Shown piece by piece: positions 43,976 through 53,757 of a DNA stretch of 64,000 nt; the first letter of the stretch is position 1; every line of letters begins with the position of its first letter. Both the position numbers and the translations under genes were made by a program. Origin of the DNA: Clostridium aquiflavi (GTDB lineage Bacteria > Bacillota > Clostridia > Clostridiales > Clostridiaceae); NCBI RefSeq assembly GCF_031344075.1, contig NZ_JAVJAN010000021.1, forward strand, positions 3,589 to 67,588, read 5' to 3'. The notes under the pieces are model-generated. The model was given only the letters and a program-made list of their open reading frames with translations, did not search any database and had not been told where the DNA came from.

Positions 43976-45403
43976 ATGATTAAATTTTTACAACGGATAG
44001 GGAAATCACTAATGCTTCCAATAGCATGTTTGCCAATTGGTGGACTAATGCTTAGAATTGGTCAGCCAGATGTTATTGAAGCATTAGGATTTATACCATT
44101 TCTAGCGCAAATATTACCTTTTTTTAAAGCTGCAGGAAGTGCATTATTCGATAATTTACCGTTATTATTTGCAGTGGGTGTTGCTGTAGGGTTATCTGAT
44201 GACCAAAATGGTTCAGCTGGATTGGCTGGTGTTATTACTTATTTAACGTTAACAAATGTAACTAAACAATATTGGATTATGAATTATGAAGCAGAATTTG
44301 CTAAAACACTTAATATATCATTTTTAGGGGGGATACTTGCAGGAGTTATAGGTGGGTTATCTTATAATAGATTTAGAACTGTAAAGTTACCAGAATTTTT
44401 GGCATTCTTTGGTGGGAGAAGACTTGTTCCAATCATGTCAGGATTAATTGCATTTGTAGTAGCAATACCGCTTGGAATGATTTGGCCATCAATTCAAAAT
44501 GCATTAGGCACTGCGTCAGCTGGTGTAGCAGCATTAGGTGCAGTTGGTGTAGCACTATTTGGATTCTTTAATCGTTTGTTAATACCTATGGGACTTCATC
44601 ATGTTTTAAATTCGTTTTTCTGGTTCCAATTAGGAGAATTTAATGGTAAAGCAGGGGACTTAAATAGATTCTTCCAAGGAGATCCTACTGCAGGACATTT
44701 TATGGCAGGATTTTTCCCGGTAATGATGTTTGGTATGCCAGCAGTAGGACTTGCAATTTATTTTGCAGCTAAAAAAGAAAAAAGAAAAGCAGTATCAGGA
44801 ATGTTGATATCATTAGCTCTTACAGCGTTCTTAACAGGTGTTACTGAACCATTAGAATTCTTATTTATATTCTTATCACCAGTTTTATTAGTAGCGCATG
44901 CTTTATTAACCGCTTTATCTTGTTTCGTAGTAGATTCTATGGGAATACTACATGGGTTTACATTCTCAGCAGGATTCATTGATTACGGATTAAACTTTAA
45001 TTTAGCAACTAAGCCATCATTAATAATACCAATAGGACTTGGAATAGGGCTTCTTTATTTCTTAATATTTTTTGTATTAATAAAGAAATTAAATTTACCA
45101 ACACCAGGTAGAGAAGAAGATGATGATGAATTTACAGAAAACATAACTTTAAATATGTCTGATGAAAACGTTTATGGAAAGTATATAGAATATTTAGGTG
45201 GAAAAGAAAATATATTAAAAGTTGATAATTGTGCAACTCGTTTAAGATTAGAAGTAGGAGATTCAAGTTTAATTGATGAGAAAAAGTTAAAATCTATTGG
45301 TGCGAGAGGTGTAGTTAGATTAGATAAAAATAGTGCTCAAGTTATAATAGGAACTAATGTAGAATTTGTTGCCGATGGAATTAAAACCTTAATGAGAGTC
45401 TAA
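43976..45403 (+). CDS. nagE: PTS N-acetylglucosamine transporter, EIICB
   Basis: A 475-residue EIIC-EIIB fusion. EIIC (about residues 1-375) has many membrane segments and the glucose/GlcNAc-family motifs GGLMLRIGQPDVIEALG and GLHHVLNSFFWFQLGEFNGK. GVTEPLEFLFIFLSP is near residue 288. A short acidic linker (GREEDDDEFTEN) leads to EIIB with the phosphorylated Cys in DNCATRLRLE (about residue 419). No EIIA is present here, so one must come from elsewhere. The operon context (nagR-A-B) argues for GlcNAc as substrate. Confidence 0.92.
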   Translation: MIKFLQRIGKSLMLPIACLPIGGLMLRIGQPDVIEALGFIPFLAQILPFFKAAGSALFDNLPLLFAVGVAVGLSDDQNGSAGLAGVITYLTLTNVTKQYWIMNYEAEFAKTLNISFLGGILAGVIGGLSYNRFRTVKLPEFLAFFGGRRLVPIMSGLIAFVVAIPLGMIWPSIQNALGTASAGVAALGAVGVALFGFFNRLLIPMGLHHVLNSFFWFQLGEFNGKAGDLNRFFQGDPTAGHFMAGFFPVMMFGMPAVGLAIYFAAKKEKRKAVSGMLISLALTAFLTGVTEPLEFLFIFLSPVLLVAHALLTALSCFVVDSMGILHGFTFSAGFIDYGLNFNLATKPSLIIPIGLGIGLLYFLIFFVLIKKLNLPTPGREEDDDEFTENITLNMSDENVYGKYIEYLGGKENILKVDNCATRLRLEVGDSSLIDEKKLKSIGARGVVRLDKNSAQVIIGTNVEFVADGIKTLMRV

Positions 45404-45447
45404 TTAAAAATATAATTTAGATTTTAAAACATAATTAAAAATATATA

Positions 45448-45477
45448 ATAAGGAGTCGTAAAATACGCGACTTCTTT
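45448..45477 (+). terminator. weak hairpin between nagE and cutC
   Basis: AAGGAGTCG / CGACTTCTT stem with a short loop and little T-tail; may be an attenuator or partial terminator. Confidence 0.45.
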
Positions 45478-45499
45478 AAATTACTTGAGGTGATATATA

Positions 45500-46174
45500 A
45501 TGTTAGAAATAATAGGAATGACATTAGAAGATGCAAAAATTATAGAATATTGTGGAGCTGATAGAATAGAGCTTGTAAGTGCTTTAACAGAAGGTGGACT
45601 TACGCCGAGTTTTGGGATGATAGAAAGTGTAATAAAAAATGTGAAAATACCTGTAAATGTAATGATACGAAATCATGCAAAAGGATTCCTCTATAGTGAT
45701 GATGAAATAGATATAATGATAAGAGATATTGATATAGTAAGAAATTTAGGTGCTAATGGTGTTGTTCTTGGAATGTTAGATGAAAATAAAAATATATCAG
45801 AATTACAGCTTAAAAGGATAATTGAAAGTTGTAAGGAGATAGATGTAACATTTCATAAAGCTATAGATGAAACTAATACAATAGAGAGTGTAAAAACACT
45901 TAGTAAATATAAAGAGATAAAAAATATATTAACTTCTGGTGGAACTGGAGATATTGTAAAAAATATATCTGTAATAAAAGAGATGATAAGAAATTCAAGA
46001 CATATTAATATACTTTTAGGTGGTGGATTGAATTTTAATAATATAGAAATGCTTAAGGAAAATACGGAGTTTACAGATTTTCATTTTGGGACTGCTGTGA
46101 GAATTGATAATGAACCATTTGGAGAAATTAGTGAAGAAAAATTAAAATATTTAGTAAAACTATTAAAAAAATAA
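45500..46174 (+). CDS. cutC: CutC family protein
   Basis: A 224-residue TIM-barrel protein with the family segments GADRIELVSALTEGGLTPS near residue 21 and PVNVMIRNHAKGFLYSDDEI near 52. VTFHKAIDET lies near 117, ILTSGGTGD near 140 and LLGGGLN near 175. The name copper homeostasis is historical and the actual activity is poorly defined. Family members often sit beside amino-sugar genes, as here after nagE. It may therefore belong functionally with the nag genes. The start follows TTGAGGTGA. Confidence 0.9.
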   Translation: MLEIIGMTLEDAKIIEYCGADRIELVSALTEGGLTPSFGMIESVIKNVKIPVNVMIRNHAKGFLYSDDEIDIMIRDIDIVRNLGANGVVLGMLDENKNISELQLKRIIESCKEIDVTFHKAIDETNTIESVKTLSKYKEIKNILTSGGTGDIVKNISVIKEMIRNSRHINILLGGGLNFNNIEMLKENTEFTDFHFGTAVRIDNEPFGEISEEKLKYLVKLLKK

Positions 46175-46192
46175 TTTTAAATTATATATAAT

Positions 46193-46241
46193 TTAAAAGA
46201 ACTAGAACAACCAATTAAGGAAATGTTCTAGTTCTTTTTAT
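46193..46241 (+). terminator. terminator after cutC
   Basis: Perfect 15-bp stem AAAAGAACTAGAACA / TGTTCTAGTTCTTTT and T-tail. The rest of the 329-bp gap before bioY is non-coding and contains the bio promoter. Confidence 0.85.
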
Positions 46242-46412
46242 ATATTAAGGTTTTTAAATGGGCTTATTAAATAGTAGTTTAAGCTACATAGGTTCTAGGT
46301 GTTAAATCTTTATCCATAATAATTCTCTTTATCTTAAAGTACTTATTTAATATCTCGTTATTATTTTATGCTACTTGATGGGTATTTATAAAATATTTTA
46401 ATAATATATTCA

Positions 46413-46466
46413 TTGTCGACTTTAATAAAAAATAAAGTTGACAATCTAAAATTGTACAACTATAAT
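46413..46466 (+). promoter_or_regulatory. bio operon promoter with BirA-type operator
   Basis: TTGTCGACTTTA (46413-46424) and TAAAGTTGACAA (46433-46444) form a dyad matching at 11 of 12 positions, with an 8-base centre, as expected for a biotin repressor site. The right arm contains the -35 TTGACA (46438-46443); a 17-base spacer leads to TATAAT (46461-46466). Biotin-BirA repression is inferred. Confidence 0.82.
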
Positions 46467-46503
46467 TATTCACATATTTATAAAAAATAGGAGAGTTATA
46501 GTT

Positions 46504-47073
46504 ATGAGAAAATCAAAAATTAGGGATATGAGTTATTGTGCATTATTTACTACATTAATTATAATAGGAGCATTTATTCAAATTCCTGTACCCTTTATGG
46601 ACTATTTTACATTACAATTTCTTTTTGTTATTTTATCTGGAATGATTTTAGGACCAAAGTCAGGAGCAACTTCTGTGGGTACCTATGTAATGTTAGGATT
46701 ATTGGGAGTACCAGTATTTGCAGCAGGAGGTGGGATTCAATATATTTTTAGACCAAGTTTTGGATATTTAATAGGATTTATTGTAGCATCATTTCTAGTT
46801 GGATACGTAGTTGATAAGATAAAAGCAAAGAATTTTAAGCAATATTTAATTTCAGCTTTATCAGGTTTCTTTGCAACATATTTTATTGGAATACTATATA
46901 AATTTATAATTTTAAATTTATATTTAAAAACTCCAACATCAATAAGCATTATTATATTATCGTGCCTTCCATTAGATATGCCAGGTGACATTGTATTATG
47001 TATAGTAGGAGCGATATTAGCAAGTAAGATAAATCCAATTTTAAGGAGTAAGTATATTGAATATAGTAGATAA
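46504..47073 (+). CDS. bioY: BioY: biotin transporter substrate-binding (S) component
   Basis: A 189-residue membrane protein with six helices. Signature segments are GAFIQIPVPFMDYFTLQFLF near residue 20, LSGMILGPKSGATSVGTYVM near 45 and GGIQYIFRPSFGYLIGF near 77. BioY captures biotin for an ECF transporter whose T and A subunits are not in this window. It is the first gene of bioY-bioB-bioD, under the BirA-type operator. The ribosome site is ATAGGAGAG. Confidence 0.94.
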   Translation: MRKSKIRDMSYCALFTTLIIIGAFIQIPVPFMDYFTLQFLFVILSGMILGPKSGATSVGTYVMLGLLGVPVFAAGGGIQYIFRPSFGYLIGFIVASFLVGYVVDKIKAKNFKQYLISALSGFFATYFIGILYKFIILNLYLKTPTSISIIILSCLPLDMPGDIVLCIVGAILASKINPILRSKYIEYSR

Positions 47074-48013
47074 ATTTAAAGAAAAAATTTTAAGTGGAGA
47101 ATTAATTTCTAAAAAAGAAGTTATGATACTTTCAAAAGAAAACATAGATGAATTAGCAAGTGCAGCAAACGATATAAGAATGAGTTTATGTGGAAAAGAA
47201 TTCAACTTATGCACAATTATAAATGGAAAAAGCGGAAGGTGTGGAGAAAATTGTAAATACTGTGCACAATCTGTGTATTTTAAAACTGATATTGAAGAAT
47301 ATAACCTTTTGGATAGTGAATCAATAATAACAAGTGCAATTTCTAATTATAATAGTGGAGTACATAGATTTTCTGTTGTAACTTCTGGAAAAAAGCTAAC
47401 TAATAAAGAAGTACATACAGTTTGCAAAACTTATAGTGAATTAAAAGACAAATGTGATATTAAGCTTTGTGCCTCTCATGGATTATTAAATTATGAAGAA
47501 TTAATAAAACTAAAAGAATCAGGAGTAATTCGATACCACAATAATTTAGAAACATCTAGAAACTTTTTTTCTAACATTTGTACTACACATACCTTTGATG
47601 AAAAAATACATACTATTAAAAATGCATTAAAGGCAGGACTTCAAGTTTGTAGTGGTGGAATCATAGGACTTGGAGAAACTATGGAAGATAGAATAGATAT
47701 GGCATTTACTTTAAGAGAACTTAATGTAGATAGCATACCAATTAATATTTTAAACCCCATAAAGGGAACAGCATTAGAAAATCAAGAAAAATTATCTTAT
47801 GATGAGATAACAAAAACATTTGCGTTATTTAGATTTATTCTTCCCAAAAAGCAAATTCGTCTTGCAGGAGGAAGAGCGTTGCTTAATGATAAAGGTGAAA
47901 GACTTATGAAGTCTGGAGTAAATGCAGCTATTTCAGGAGATATGTTAACAACAAGTGGGATAAAAACTTTTGATGACATAAAAATGATAAAAGAGTTAGG
48001 ATTTGAGGTGTAA
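47057..48013 (+). CDS. bioB: BioB: biotin synthase
   Basis: A 318-residue radical SAM enzyme. The SAM-cluster motif is CGENCKYCAQS near residue 57, followed by YNSGVHRFSVVTSGK and YHNNLETSRNFF near 160. GGIIGLGETMEDRID is near 200 and RLAGGRALL near 272. It inserts sulfur into dethiobiotin. The start is TTG at 47057, eight bases after AAGGAG, overlapping the last 17 bases of bioY, so translation is coupled. Confidence 0.95.
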   Translation: MNIVDKFKEKILSGELISKKEVMILSKENIDELASAANDIRMSLCGKEFNLCTIINGKSGRCGENCKYCAQSVYFKTDIEEYNLLDSESIITSAISNYNSGVHRFSVVTSGKKLTNKEVHTVCKTYSELKDKCDIKLCASHGLLNYEELIKLKESGVIRYHNNLETSRNFFSNICTTHTFDEKIHTIKNALKAGLQVCSGGIIGLGETMEDRIDMAFTLRELNVDSIPINILNPIKGTALENQEKLSYDEITKTFALFRFILPKKQIRLAGGRALLNDKGERLMKSGVNAAISGDMLTTSGIKTFDDIKMIKELGFEV

Positions 48014-48015
48014 AT

Positions 48016-48699
48016 ATGGCAAAGGGAGTTTTTATAACAGCAACTAATACAGATGTAGGAAAGACGTATATAACTGCTTTAATTGTAAAAAAATTAAGAG
48101 AAGCAAATATTAATTGTGGTTATTATAAAGCAGCGCTTAGTGGTGCAGAAATTATAAATAATGATATTGTAGCTGGGGATGCAAAGTATGTTTATAATGT
48201 AGCAAATATTAAAGGAAATCCAAATGAATGTGTAAGTTACATTTTTAAACAAGCTGTATCACCTCATTTAGCAGCTAAACTTAATAACGTGCATATTAGT
48301 ATGGATAAAATAGTTGCTGATTTTAATTATAGATGTAATGAGCATGATTATATTACAGTAGAAGGTAGTGGGGGGATCATATGTCCAATTTATTATGATA
48401 AAGAAAAAATAATGTTAACGGATATTATAAAAAAATTAAAAATTCCAATTATACTAGTATCACCATCAGGATTAGGCAGTATAAATGGGACTATTTTGAC
48501 TTTGGAATATATAAAAAAACATAATCTTGTTGTAAATTCAATTATATTAAACAATTATGATAAGAGTAATATTATTCATATAGATAATAAAAGAATTTTA
48601 GAAGAAATGACTAATTTACCTGTGTATACATGTGAAAAATATTCAGAAGATATAGATATTCCATTGAAAGAATTAAAAAAGTTTTATGATTTTATATAA
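48016..48699 (+). CDS. bioD: BioD: dethiobiotin synthetase
   Basis: A 227-residue P-loop enzyme. The nucleotide loop is ATNTDVGKTYITALIV near residue 8, then KAALSGAE (catalytic-type Lys) and VEGSGGIICPIYYD near 115. It closes the ureido ring of dethiobiotin from DAPA, CO2 and ATP. It starts 2 bp after bioB. bioA, bioF and pimeloyl-forming genes are absent from the operon. The cell may make biotin only from imported precursors, or carry those genes elsewhere. Confidence 0.94.
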   Translation: MAKGVFITATNTDVGKTYITALIVKKLREANINCGYYKAALSGAEIINNDIVAGDAKYVYNVANIKGNPNECVSYIFKQAVSPHLAAKLNNVHISMDKIVADFNYRCNEHDYITVEGSGGIICPIYYDKEKIMLTDIIKKLKIPIILVSPSGLGSINGTILTLEYIKKHNLVVNSIILNNYDKSNIIHIDNKRILEEMTNLPVYTCEKYSEDIDIPLKELKKFYDFI

Positions 48700-48863
48700 A
48701 AGCAAATATTAAATAAAAAAATAAATTTAACACAATAATATTAATTTATAATTGTTTTAAATTTTAATTGATATATGAAATAATCAAAATATATACAATA
48801 AGAAGATGAAATTATTTCAAGCTTTGATGCTGTATATATTAATTCAATTAAGCATTTAGAAAT

Positions 48864-49691
48864 CTATTTAGTATTAACCTCAACTGAAATTTCTGTTAAG
48901 TAATTTTCAAATCCGATAACAGAAGCTTCATCTAAAATGCATTCTTCATAAGCATAATCACCAATATTAAGGTTAAACGAATCTAAAAATGATATTATTT
49001 TTTTATATGTAGAATTAATAGTTTCATAATTTCCTTTATGATAAGCTATAGCATAAATACCGTTAGGTTTAATAAAAATAGAACTACAATTTAATTTTGG
49101 ATCTATTTTTGTGTAAAGATAAGAATAATTTTCTTTTACACCCTGAAGAATATTTTTTTTATTTATCATTGCACCAAGGGAGTAACTTGTATTTAGTTTA
49201 TTTGAAGTGCAGTATTTCATATGTTCTGATACTGATCTTAGGTATTCGTTATAACTAACATTTTCTATAGATTTACTAAGAATCAAATGTTCTTCTTCTT
49301 TAAATTCTAAAGATATCTTCAATGGATCAATTTTATATGATTTTTCTGTCACATCTATTTTAGTTTGCATAAGTTCTTTTATTCTATTTAAGTTTTCAAT
49401 TTCATTATCTATTTCTAACATTTTATTTTTAAATAAATTAATTAATGAATCAGGAGTTCTATTATCAAGATAAGATCTTATATCTTTTAATGGCATATTA
49501 ATTCCTTTTAGAATCATAATAACATTAAAGATTTCAAATTGATGGTGTGAATAATATCTGTATCCATTTTTATCTTTTATCTCAGGCGAAAAAATTCCTA
49601 TTGCATCATAGTGAAAAAGTGTTTGTTTTTTTACATTACATAGTTTAGCAAATTCTCCAGTATTAAAATATTTTTTTAATTTTTCGCTCAT
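48864..49691 (-). CDS. MerR family regulator with C-terminal effector domain
   Basis: A 275-residue BmrR-like protein. The MerR HTH and wing are FNTGEFAKLCNVKKQTLFHY and GYRYYSHHQFEIFNVIMILK. A dimerisation coiled coil (about residues 75-115, NRIKELMQTKI) follows. A GyrI-like effector domain runs from about 125 with PNGIYAIAYHKGNYETINST. Such proteins sense lipophilic compounds and activate efflux genes. The ABC exporter pair 360 bp away on the other strand is a candidate target. The start follows AGGAGG. Confidence 0.88.
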   Translation of the reverse strand: MSEKLKKYFNTGEFAKLCNVKKQTLFHYDAIGIFSPEIKDKNGYRYYSHHQFEIFNVIMILKGINMPLKDIRSYLDNRTPDSLINLFKNKMLEIDNEIENLNRIKELMQTKIDVTEKSYKIDPLKISLEFKEEEHLILSKSIENVSYNEYLRSVSEHMKYCTSNKLNTSYSLGAMINKKNILQGVKENYSYLYTKIDPKLNCSSIFIKPNGIYAIAYHKGNYETINSTYKKIISFLDSFNLNIGDYAYEECILDEASVIGFENYLTEISVEVNTK

Positions 49692-49713
49692 TTTTTAATC
49701 CTCCTATTGACTG

Positions 49714-49733
49714 TATGGTTACTATATACCTTA
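49714..49733 (-). promoter_or_regulatory. candidate MerR-type operator
   Basis: TATGGTTACTATATACCTTA has dyad arms TAnGGT and ACCnTA around a TA centre, as in MerR-family sites. It lies just upstream of the regulator's ribosome site, so autoregulation is likely; no spacing analysis was possible. Confidence 0.5.
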
Positions 49734-50053
49734 TGATTATATAATAATATTTCTATAAAGATTTTTCAATAATGTAAATTTTATGTGGTAAAATTAAGAA
49801 ATGTCCAAAATAATACAGTAGTTGTAAAATTAATATTAATAACTCTAAGTAAAAATATCATATATTAAAATTAATCATATTTTAATATAGTGCTCATATT
49901 TTAGCATAAATAAAGCTAACTAATAATATAAATTTTTTATTAAATATAGAAAAATTAGTACAAACTAATTAGGAATAATTTAATATGGAATAATAGTTTT
50001 AATATTTTTTAAACAATATAATCAATAAAAAATAGATAGGAGAAAATTACAGA
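49734..50053. other. AT-rich divergent intergenic region
   Basis: No gene or clear dyad seen between the MerR gene and the ABC exporter operon; it presumably contains the exporter promoter. Confidence 0.5.
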
Positions 50054-51781
50054 ATGAAATTAATTTTAAGATACTTAAAAAATTATAAATTTCTAATAGC
50101 TTTAAATGTGATATCTGTGTTTGGATTTGCTTTAGTTGAATTAGGAATTCCAACTATTATGGCTAAAATTATTGATAATGGAATAGCTAATAGTGATGTA
50201 CAGTACATAAAAAATATGGGCTTGGTTATTGTTTTAATTTCTATTTTAGGAGTAATAGGAACAATAATGGTTGGATATTGCTCAGCAAAAATCTCCACAA
50301 GTATAACTAGAGATATAAGAAATGATATATTTAAAAAATCTCAAGAATTTTCACATAGTGAATACAATAAATTTGGAGTTTCTTCAATGATTACAAGAAC
50401 TACAAATGATGCTTATCAAGTTATGCAATTTACAAATACGTTGCTTAGAATGGCATTACTTACTCCAGTTATGTTTGTAGTAAGTTTAATTATGATAGTA
50501 AGAACTAATGTGAAATTATCAACCGTATTATTAATTGCAGTACCATTTATAATAGTAGGAGTTATTATAATTGCAAAATTATCTCATCCTATATCAGAAA
50601 AACAACAAAATAGATTAGATAAGCTAAATAGAATATCTAGAGAGAATTTAACTGGCATAAGAGTTATTAGAGCTTTTGGAAATGATGATCATGAAAAACA
50701 AAGGTTTTATGAAACTAATAATGAATATGCTAATATATCTAAAAATTTATTTAAATTAATGGCAGTATCACAACCCGCATTTTTCTTATTGCTAGACGTA
50801 GCTATAATAGCTATTTTTTGGTTATCAAGTAATATGATAAATGTAGGTACTCTTCAAGTTGGACAGCTAGTAGCATTTATAGAATACTTGTTTCATGCTA
50901 TGTTTTCAATGATGTTATTTTCAATGATATTTATTATGTATCCAAAGGCACAGGTATCTGCAAATAGAATTGAAGAAATATTAAAAGAAGAGCCTATAAT
51001 AGAAAATCCTAAAAATGGTATTAAAAGTACGGAAATTAGAGGCTTAGTAGAATTTAATAATGTAACATTTACTTATCCAGGTGGAGAAGAAGCTGTACTA
51101 AAAGATATATCTTTTATTGCTAAAAAGGGTGAAACAGTAGCATTTATAGGAAGTACAGGTAGTGGAAAATCTACTTTAATTAATTTAATTCCAAGATTTT
51201 ATGATGTTACTGAAGGTAATATAAAGATAGATAATGTTGATGTTAGAGAGTATGATTTAAATTCTCTTCGTAAAAAGATAGGTTTTATACCACAAAAAAC
51301 TTTATTATTTACAGGTAGTATATCTAATAATATTAAGTTTGGTAAAAAAAATGCAAGCACTGGAGAAGTAGAATATTCAGCTAAAGTATCACAAGCTTAT
51401 GATTTTATTTCACATAAACCTAAGATGTTTGATGAAATGATAACTGAAGGTGGAGCCAATGTATCAGGGGGGCAAAAACAAAGATTGTCTATAGCAAGAG
51501 CTATAGTTAGAAAACCGGAAATATATATATTTGATGATAGTTTTTCAGCACTTGATTTTAAAACAGATTCATTACTTAGAGCGAAATTAAAAGAAGAAAC
51601 AAAAGAATCAGTGGTTCTAATAGTAGCACAAAGAGTAAGTTCAATAATGGATGCAGACAAAATTATAGTTTTAAATGAAGGGAAGGTTGTTGGAATAGGT
51701 AAACATAAAGAACTATTAAATAGTTGTAATATATATAATGAAATTGCCTCATCTCAGCTTACAAAGGAGGAATTAGCATAA
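50054..51781 (+). CDS. ABC exporter half-transporter 1 (degenerate ATP site)
   Basis: A 575-residue TMD-NBD protein. Six TM helices fill about residues 1-320, with the coupling region FSHSEYNKFGVSSMITRTTN. The NBD has Walker A GSTGSGKST near 366, LSGGQ-equivalent VSGGQKQRLS and Walker B IYIFDDSFSALDF near 491. Asp stands in place of the catalytic Glu after Walker B, and the switch region reads VAQRVS in place of AHR. These are marks of the degenerate-site partner in YheI/BmrC-type heterodimeric multidrug exporters. The stop overlaps the next start by one base. Confidence 0.92.
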   Translation: MKLILRYLKNYKFLIALNVISVFGFALVELGIPTIMAKIIDNGIANSDVQYIKNMGLVIVLISILGVIGTIMVGYCSAKISTSITRDIRNDIFKKSQEFSHSEYNKFGVSSMITRTTNDAYQVMQFTNTLLRMALLTPVMFVVSLIMIVRTNVKLSTVLLIAVPFIIVGVIIIAKLSHPISEKQQNRLDKLNRISRENLTGIRVIRAFGNDDHEKQRFYETNNEYANISKNLFKLMAVSQPAFFLLLDVAIIAIFWLSSNMINVGTLQVGQLVAFIEYLFHAMFSMMLFSMIFIMYPKAQVSANRIEEILKEEPIIENPKNGIKSTEIRGLVEFNNVTFTYPGGEEAVLKDISFIAKKGETVAFIGSTGSGKSTLINLIPRFYDVTEGNIKIDNVDVREYDLNSLRKKIGFIPQKTLLFTGSISNNIKFGKKNASTGEVEYSAKVSQAYDFISHKPKMFDEMITEGGANVSGGQKQRLSIARAIVRKPEIYIFDDSFSALDFKTDSLLRAKLKEETKESVVLIVAQRVSSIMDADKIIVLNEGKVVGIGKHKELLNSCNIYNEIASSQLTKEELA

Positions 51782-53562
51782 TGAAAAAATTAAAATATAC
51801 AGTAAATAAGATATCTCCTTTTGTAAAACAATACAAAAAAGGATTTATAGGAGCAATTGTATTAATAATAATAGCAGCGGTATTTACGGCTATTTCACCT
51901 GTTGTAGAAGGGCTTATAATAACACAACTTACAAGGGATTCAATTAATATAGTTAAAGGAATTGATGGAGCAGCAGTAAATTTTAATTACATTATAAAGG
52001 TTCTTATATTATTAGGAACAGTCTATGTATTTAGTGCTGTTTCAACTTATGGAGCTAGCTTTTTATTAACAAATTCTATACAAAATGCAATGAGAGATTT
52101 GAGAAATGCAGTTCAAAATAAAATAAGAAAATTACCAATAAGTTATTTTGATAAAAATAGTCAAGGGGATGTATTAAGTAGAATTACTAATGATATAGAT
52201 ACAATATCTAATGCGCTTCAACAAAGTTTTAGCCAAGTAATTAATGCTGTATTATCATTAACATTAGCAGTAATAATGATGTTTACAATTAATGTTAAAT
52301 TGGCATTGATTGCAATATTAATTATTCCTACAAGTTATTTGATATCAAAAATAGTAGTATCAAAATCTCAAAAGTTATTTTATCATCAACAAAATGCGTT
52401 GGGTAAATTAAATGGTAATGTTCAAGAAATGTATACTGGATTTAATGAAATAAAGTTATATGGAAAACAAGAAGATGTTATTAAAGAATTTTCAGATATA
52501 AATGAAGAGCTGTATAAAACAGGATTTAAGGCACAATTTATATCAAGTACTATGTCTCCATTTATTTCATTAATAACTTATCTTGGAATTGCTGTTATAG
52601 GCGTTTTAGGAGCATTTTATTCTGTAACTGGTACGTTAACAGTAGGTAATTTACAAGCATTTATACGTTATATATGGCAAATAAATCAACCCCTTTCACA
52701 AGTAACACAATTATCTTCTGCAATTCAATCAGCATTTGCAGCTATAGATCGTGTGTTTGAAATATTAGATGAAGAAGAACAAATTTCTGATAAAGAAGAT
52801 TTTAAAAAGTTAAGTGATCCTAAAGGAAATGTTTCTTTTGAACATGTTAAATTTGGATATTCTGAAGATAAACCTTTAATAACTGATTTAAATGCAGAAA
52901 TTAAGAGTGGCCAAATGGTTGCAATAGTAGGTCCAACAGGGGCAGGAAAAACCACATTAATTAATTTGTTAATGAGGTTTTATGAAATTCAAGGTGGATC
53001 TATAAAAATAGATGGTGTAGATAGTAGAGATATGAAACGTGAAGATTTAAGATCTATTTTTGGAATGGTTCTTCAGGATACTTGGTTATTTAATGGAAGT
53101 ATTTATGAAAACATAGAATATGGTAGATTTGGCGCTACTAAAGAAGAGATTAAAGATGCTGCTAAGATAGCAAATGTACATCATTTTATTAAAACTTTAC
53201 CAGATGGTTATGATATGTTTATTAATGAAGAAGGATCTAATATATCTCAGGGCGAAAAACAACTATTAACTATAGCTAGAGCGATAATATCTGATCCAGC
53301 AATCTTAATATTAGATGAAGCAACTAGTTCAGTAGATACAAGAATTGAGTTAATGCTTCAAAAAGCAATGAAAAATGTAATGAAGGGTAGAACAAGTTTT
53401 GTTATTGCACACAGACTTTCAACAATTCGTAATGCAGATTTAATTTTAGTAATAAATGATGGAAACATTGTTGAACAAGGAAACCATGAAGAATTAATGA
53501 AAAAAGGTGGATTTTATGAGAAATTATATAATAGCCAATTTTCTAATAAAGATGTAATTTAA
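51781..53562 (+). CDS. ABC exporter half-transporter 2 (canonical ATP site)
   Basis: A 593-residue partner with TMDs to about residue 335 and an NBD with Walker A GPTGAGKTT near 383 and signature ISQGEKQLLT. Walker B ILILDEATSSVDT near 507 has the catalytic Glu, and the switch is IAHRLSTI. The first cytoplasmic segment PISYFDKNSQGDVLSRITND is typical of this class. With the previous gene it forms a heterodimer having one active and one degenerate ATP site. Substrates are unknown; the MerR-type gene nearby hints at drug-like inducers. Confidence 0.93.
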   Translation: MKKLKYTVNKISPFVKQYKKGFIGAIVLIIIAAVFTAISPVVEGLIITQLTRDSINIVKGIDGAAVNFNYIIKVLILLGTVYVFSAVSTYGASFLLTNSIQNAMRDLRNAVQNKIRKLPISYFDKNSQGDVLSRITNDIDTISNALQQSFSQVINAVLSLTLAVIMMFTINVKLALIAILIIPTSYLISKIVVSKSQKLFYHQQNALGKLNGNVQEMYTGFNEIKLYGKQEDVIKEFSDINEELYKTGFKAQFISSTMSPFISLITYLGIAVIGVLGAFYSVTGTLTVGNLQAFIRYIWQINQPLSQVTQLSSAIQSAFAAIDRVFEILDEEEQISDKEDFKKLSDPKGNVSFEHVKFGYSEDKPLITDLNAEIKSGQMVAIVGPTGAGKTTLINLLMRFYEIQGGSIKIDGVDSRDMKREDLRSIFGMVLQDTWLFNGSIYENIEYGRFGATKEEIKDAAKIANVHHFIKTLPDGYDMFINEEGSNISQGEKQLLTIARAIISDPAILILDEATSSVDTRIELMLQKAMKNVMKGRTSFVIAHRLSTIRNADLILVINDGNIVEQGNHEELMKKGGFYEKLYNSQFSNKDVI

Positions 53563-53699
53563 TATATAACAGATAAAGAATATAATATAATAATTATTTA
53601 AATAAAAAAAGAGTTTAAAGGGAAAGTGGAAGTTGTAATTAATAAATTAATTTTTTATTTTAAAATATAACTTTAATTAGAATATTCCCACTTTCCTAC

Positions 53700-53757
53700 A
53701 AAGTATCAAGTAGTTGTACTGTTTCTATATACAGCTATTTGATACTATTTTATTTTT
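53700..53757 (+). terminator. terminator after the ABC exporter operon
   Basis: AGTATCAAGTAGTTGTA pairs with TACAGCTATTTGATACT (two G-U pairs) and is followed by T-rich sequence; it overlaps the end of ilvN. A second, long-loop stem GGAAAGTGG / CCACTTTCC lies just upstream (53621-53697). Confidence 0.7.
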
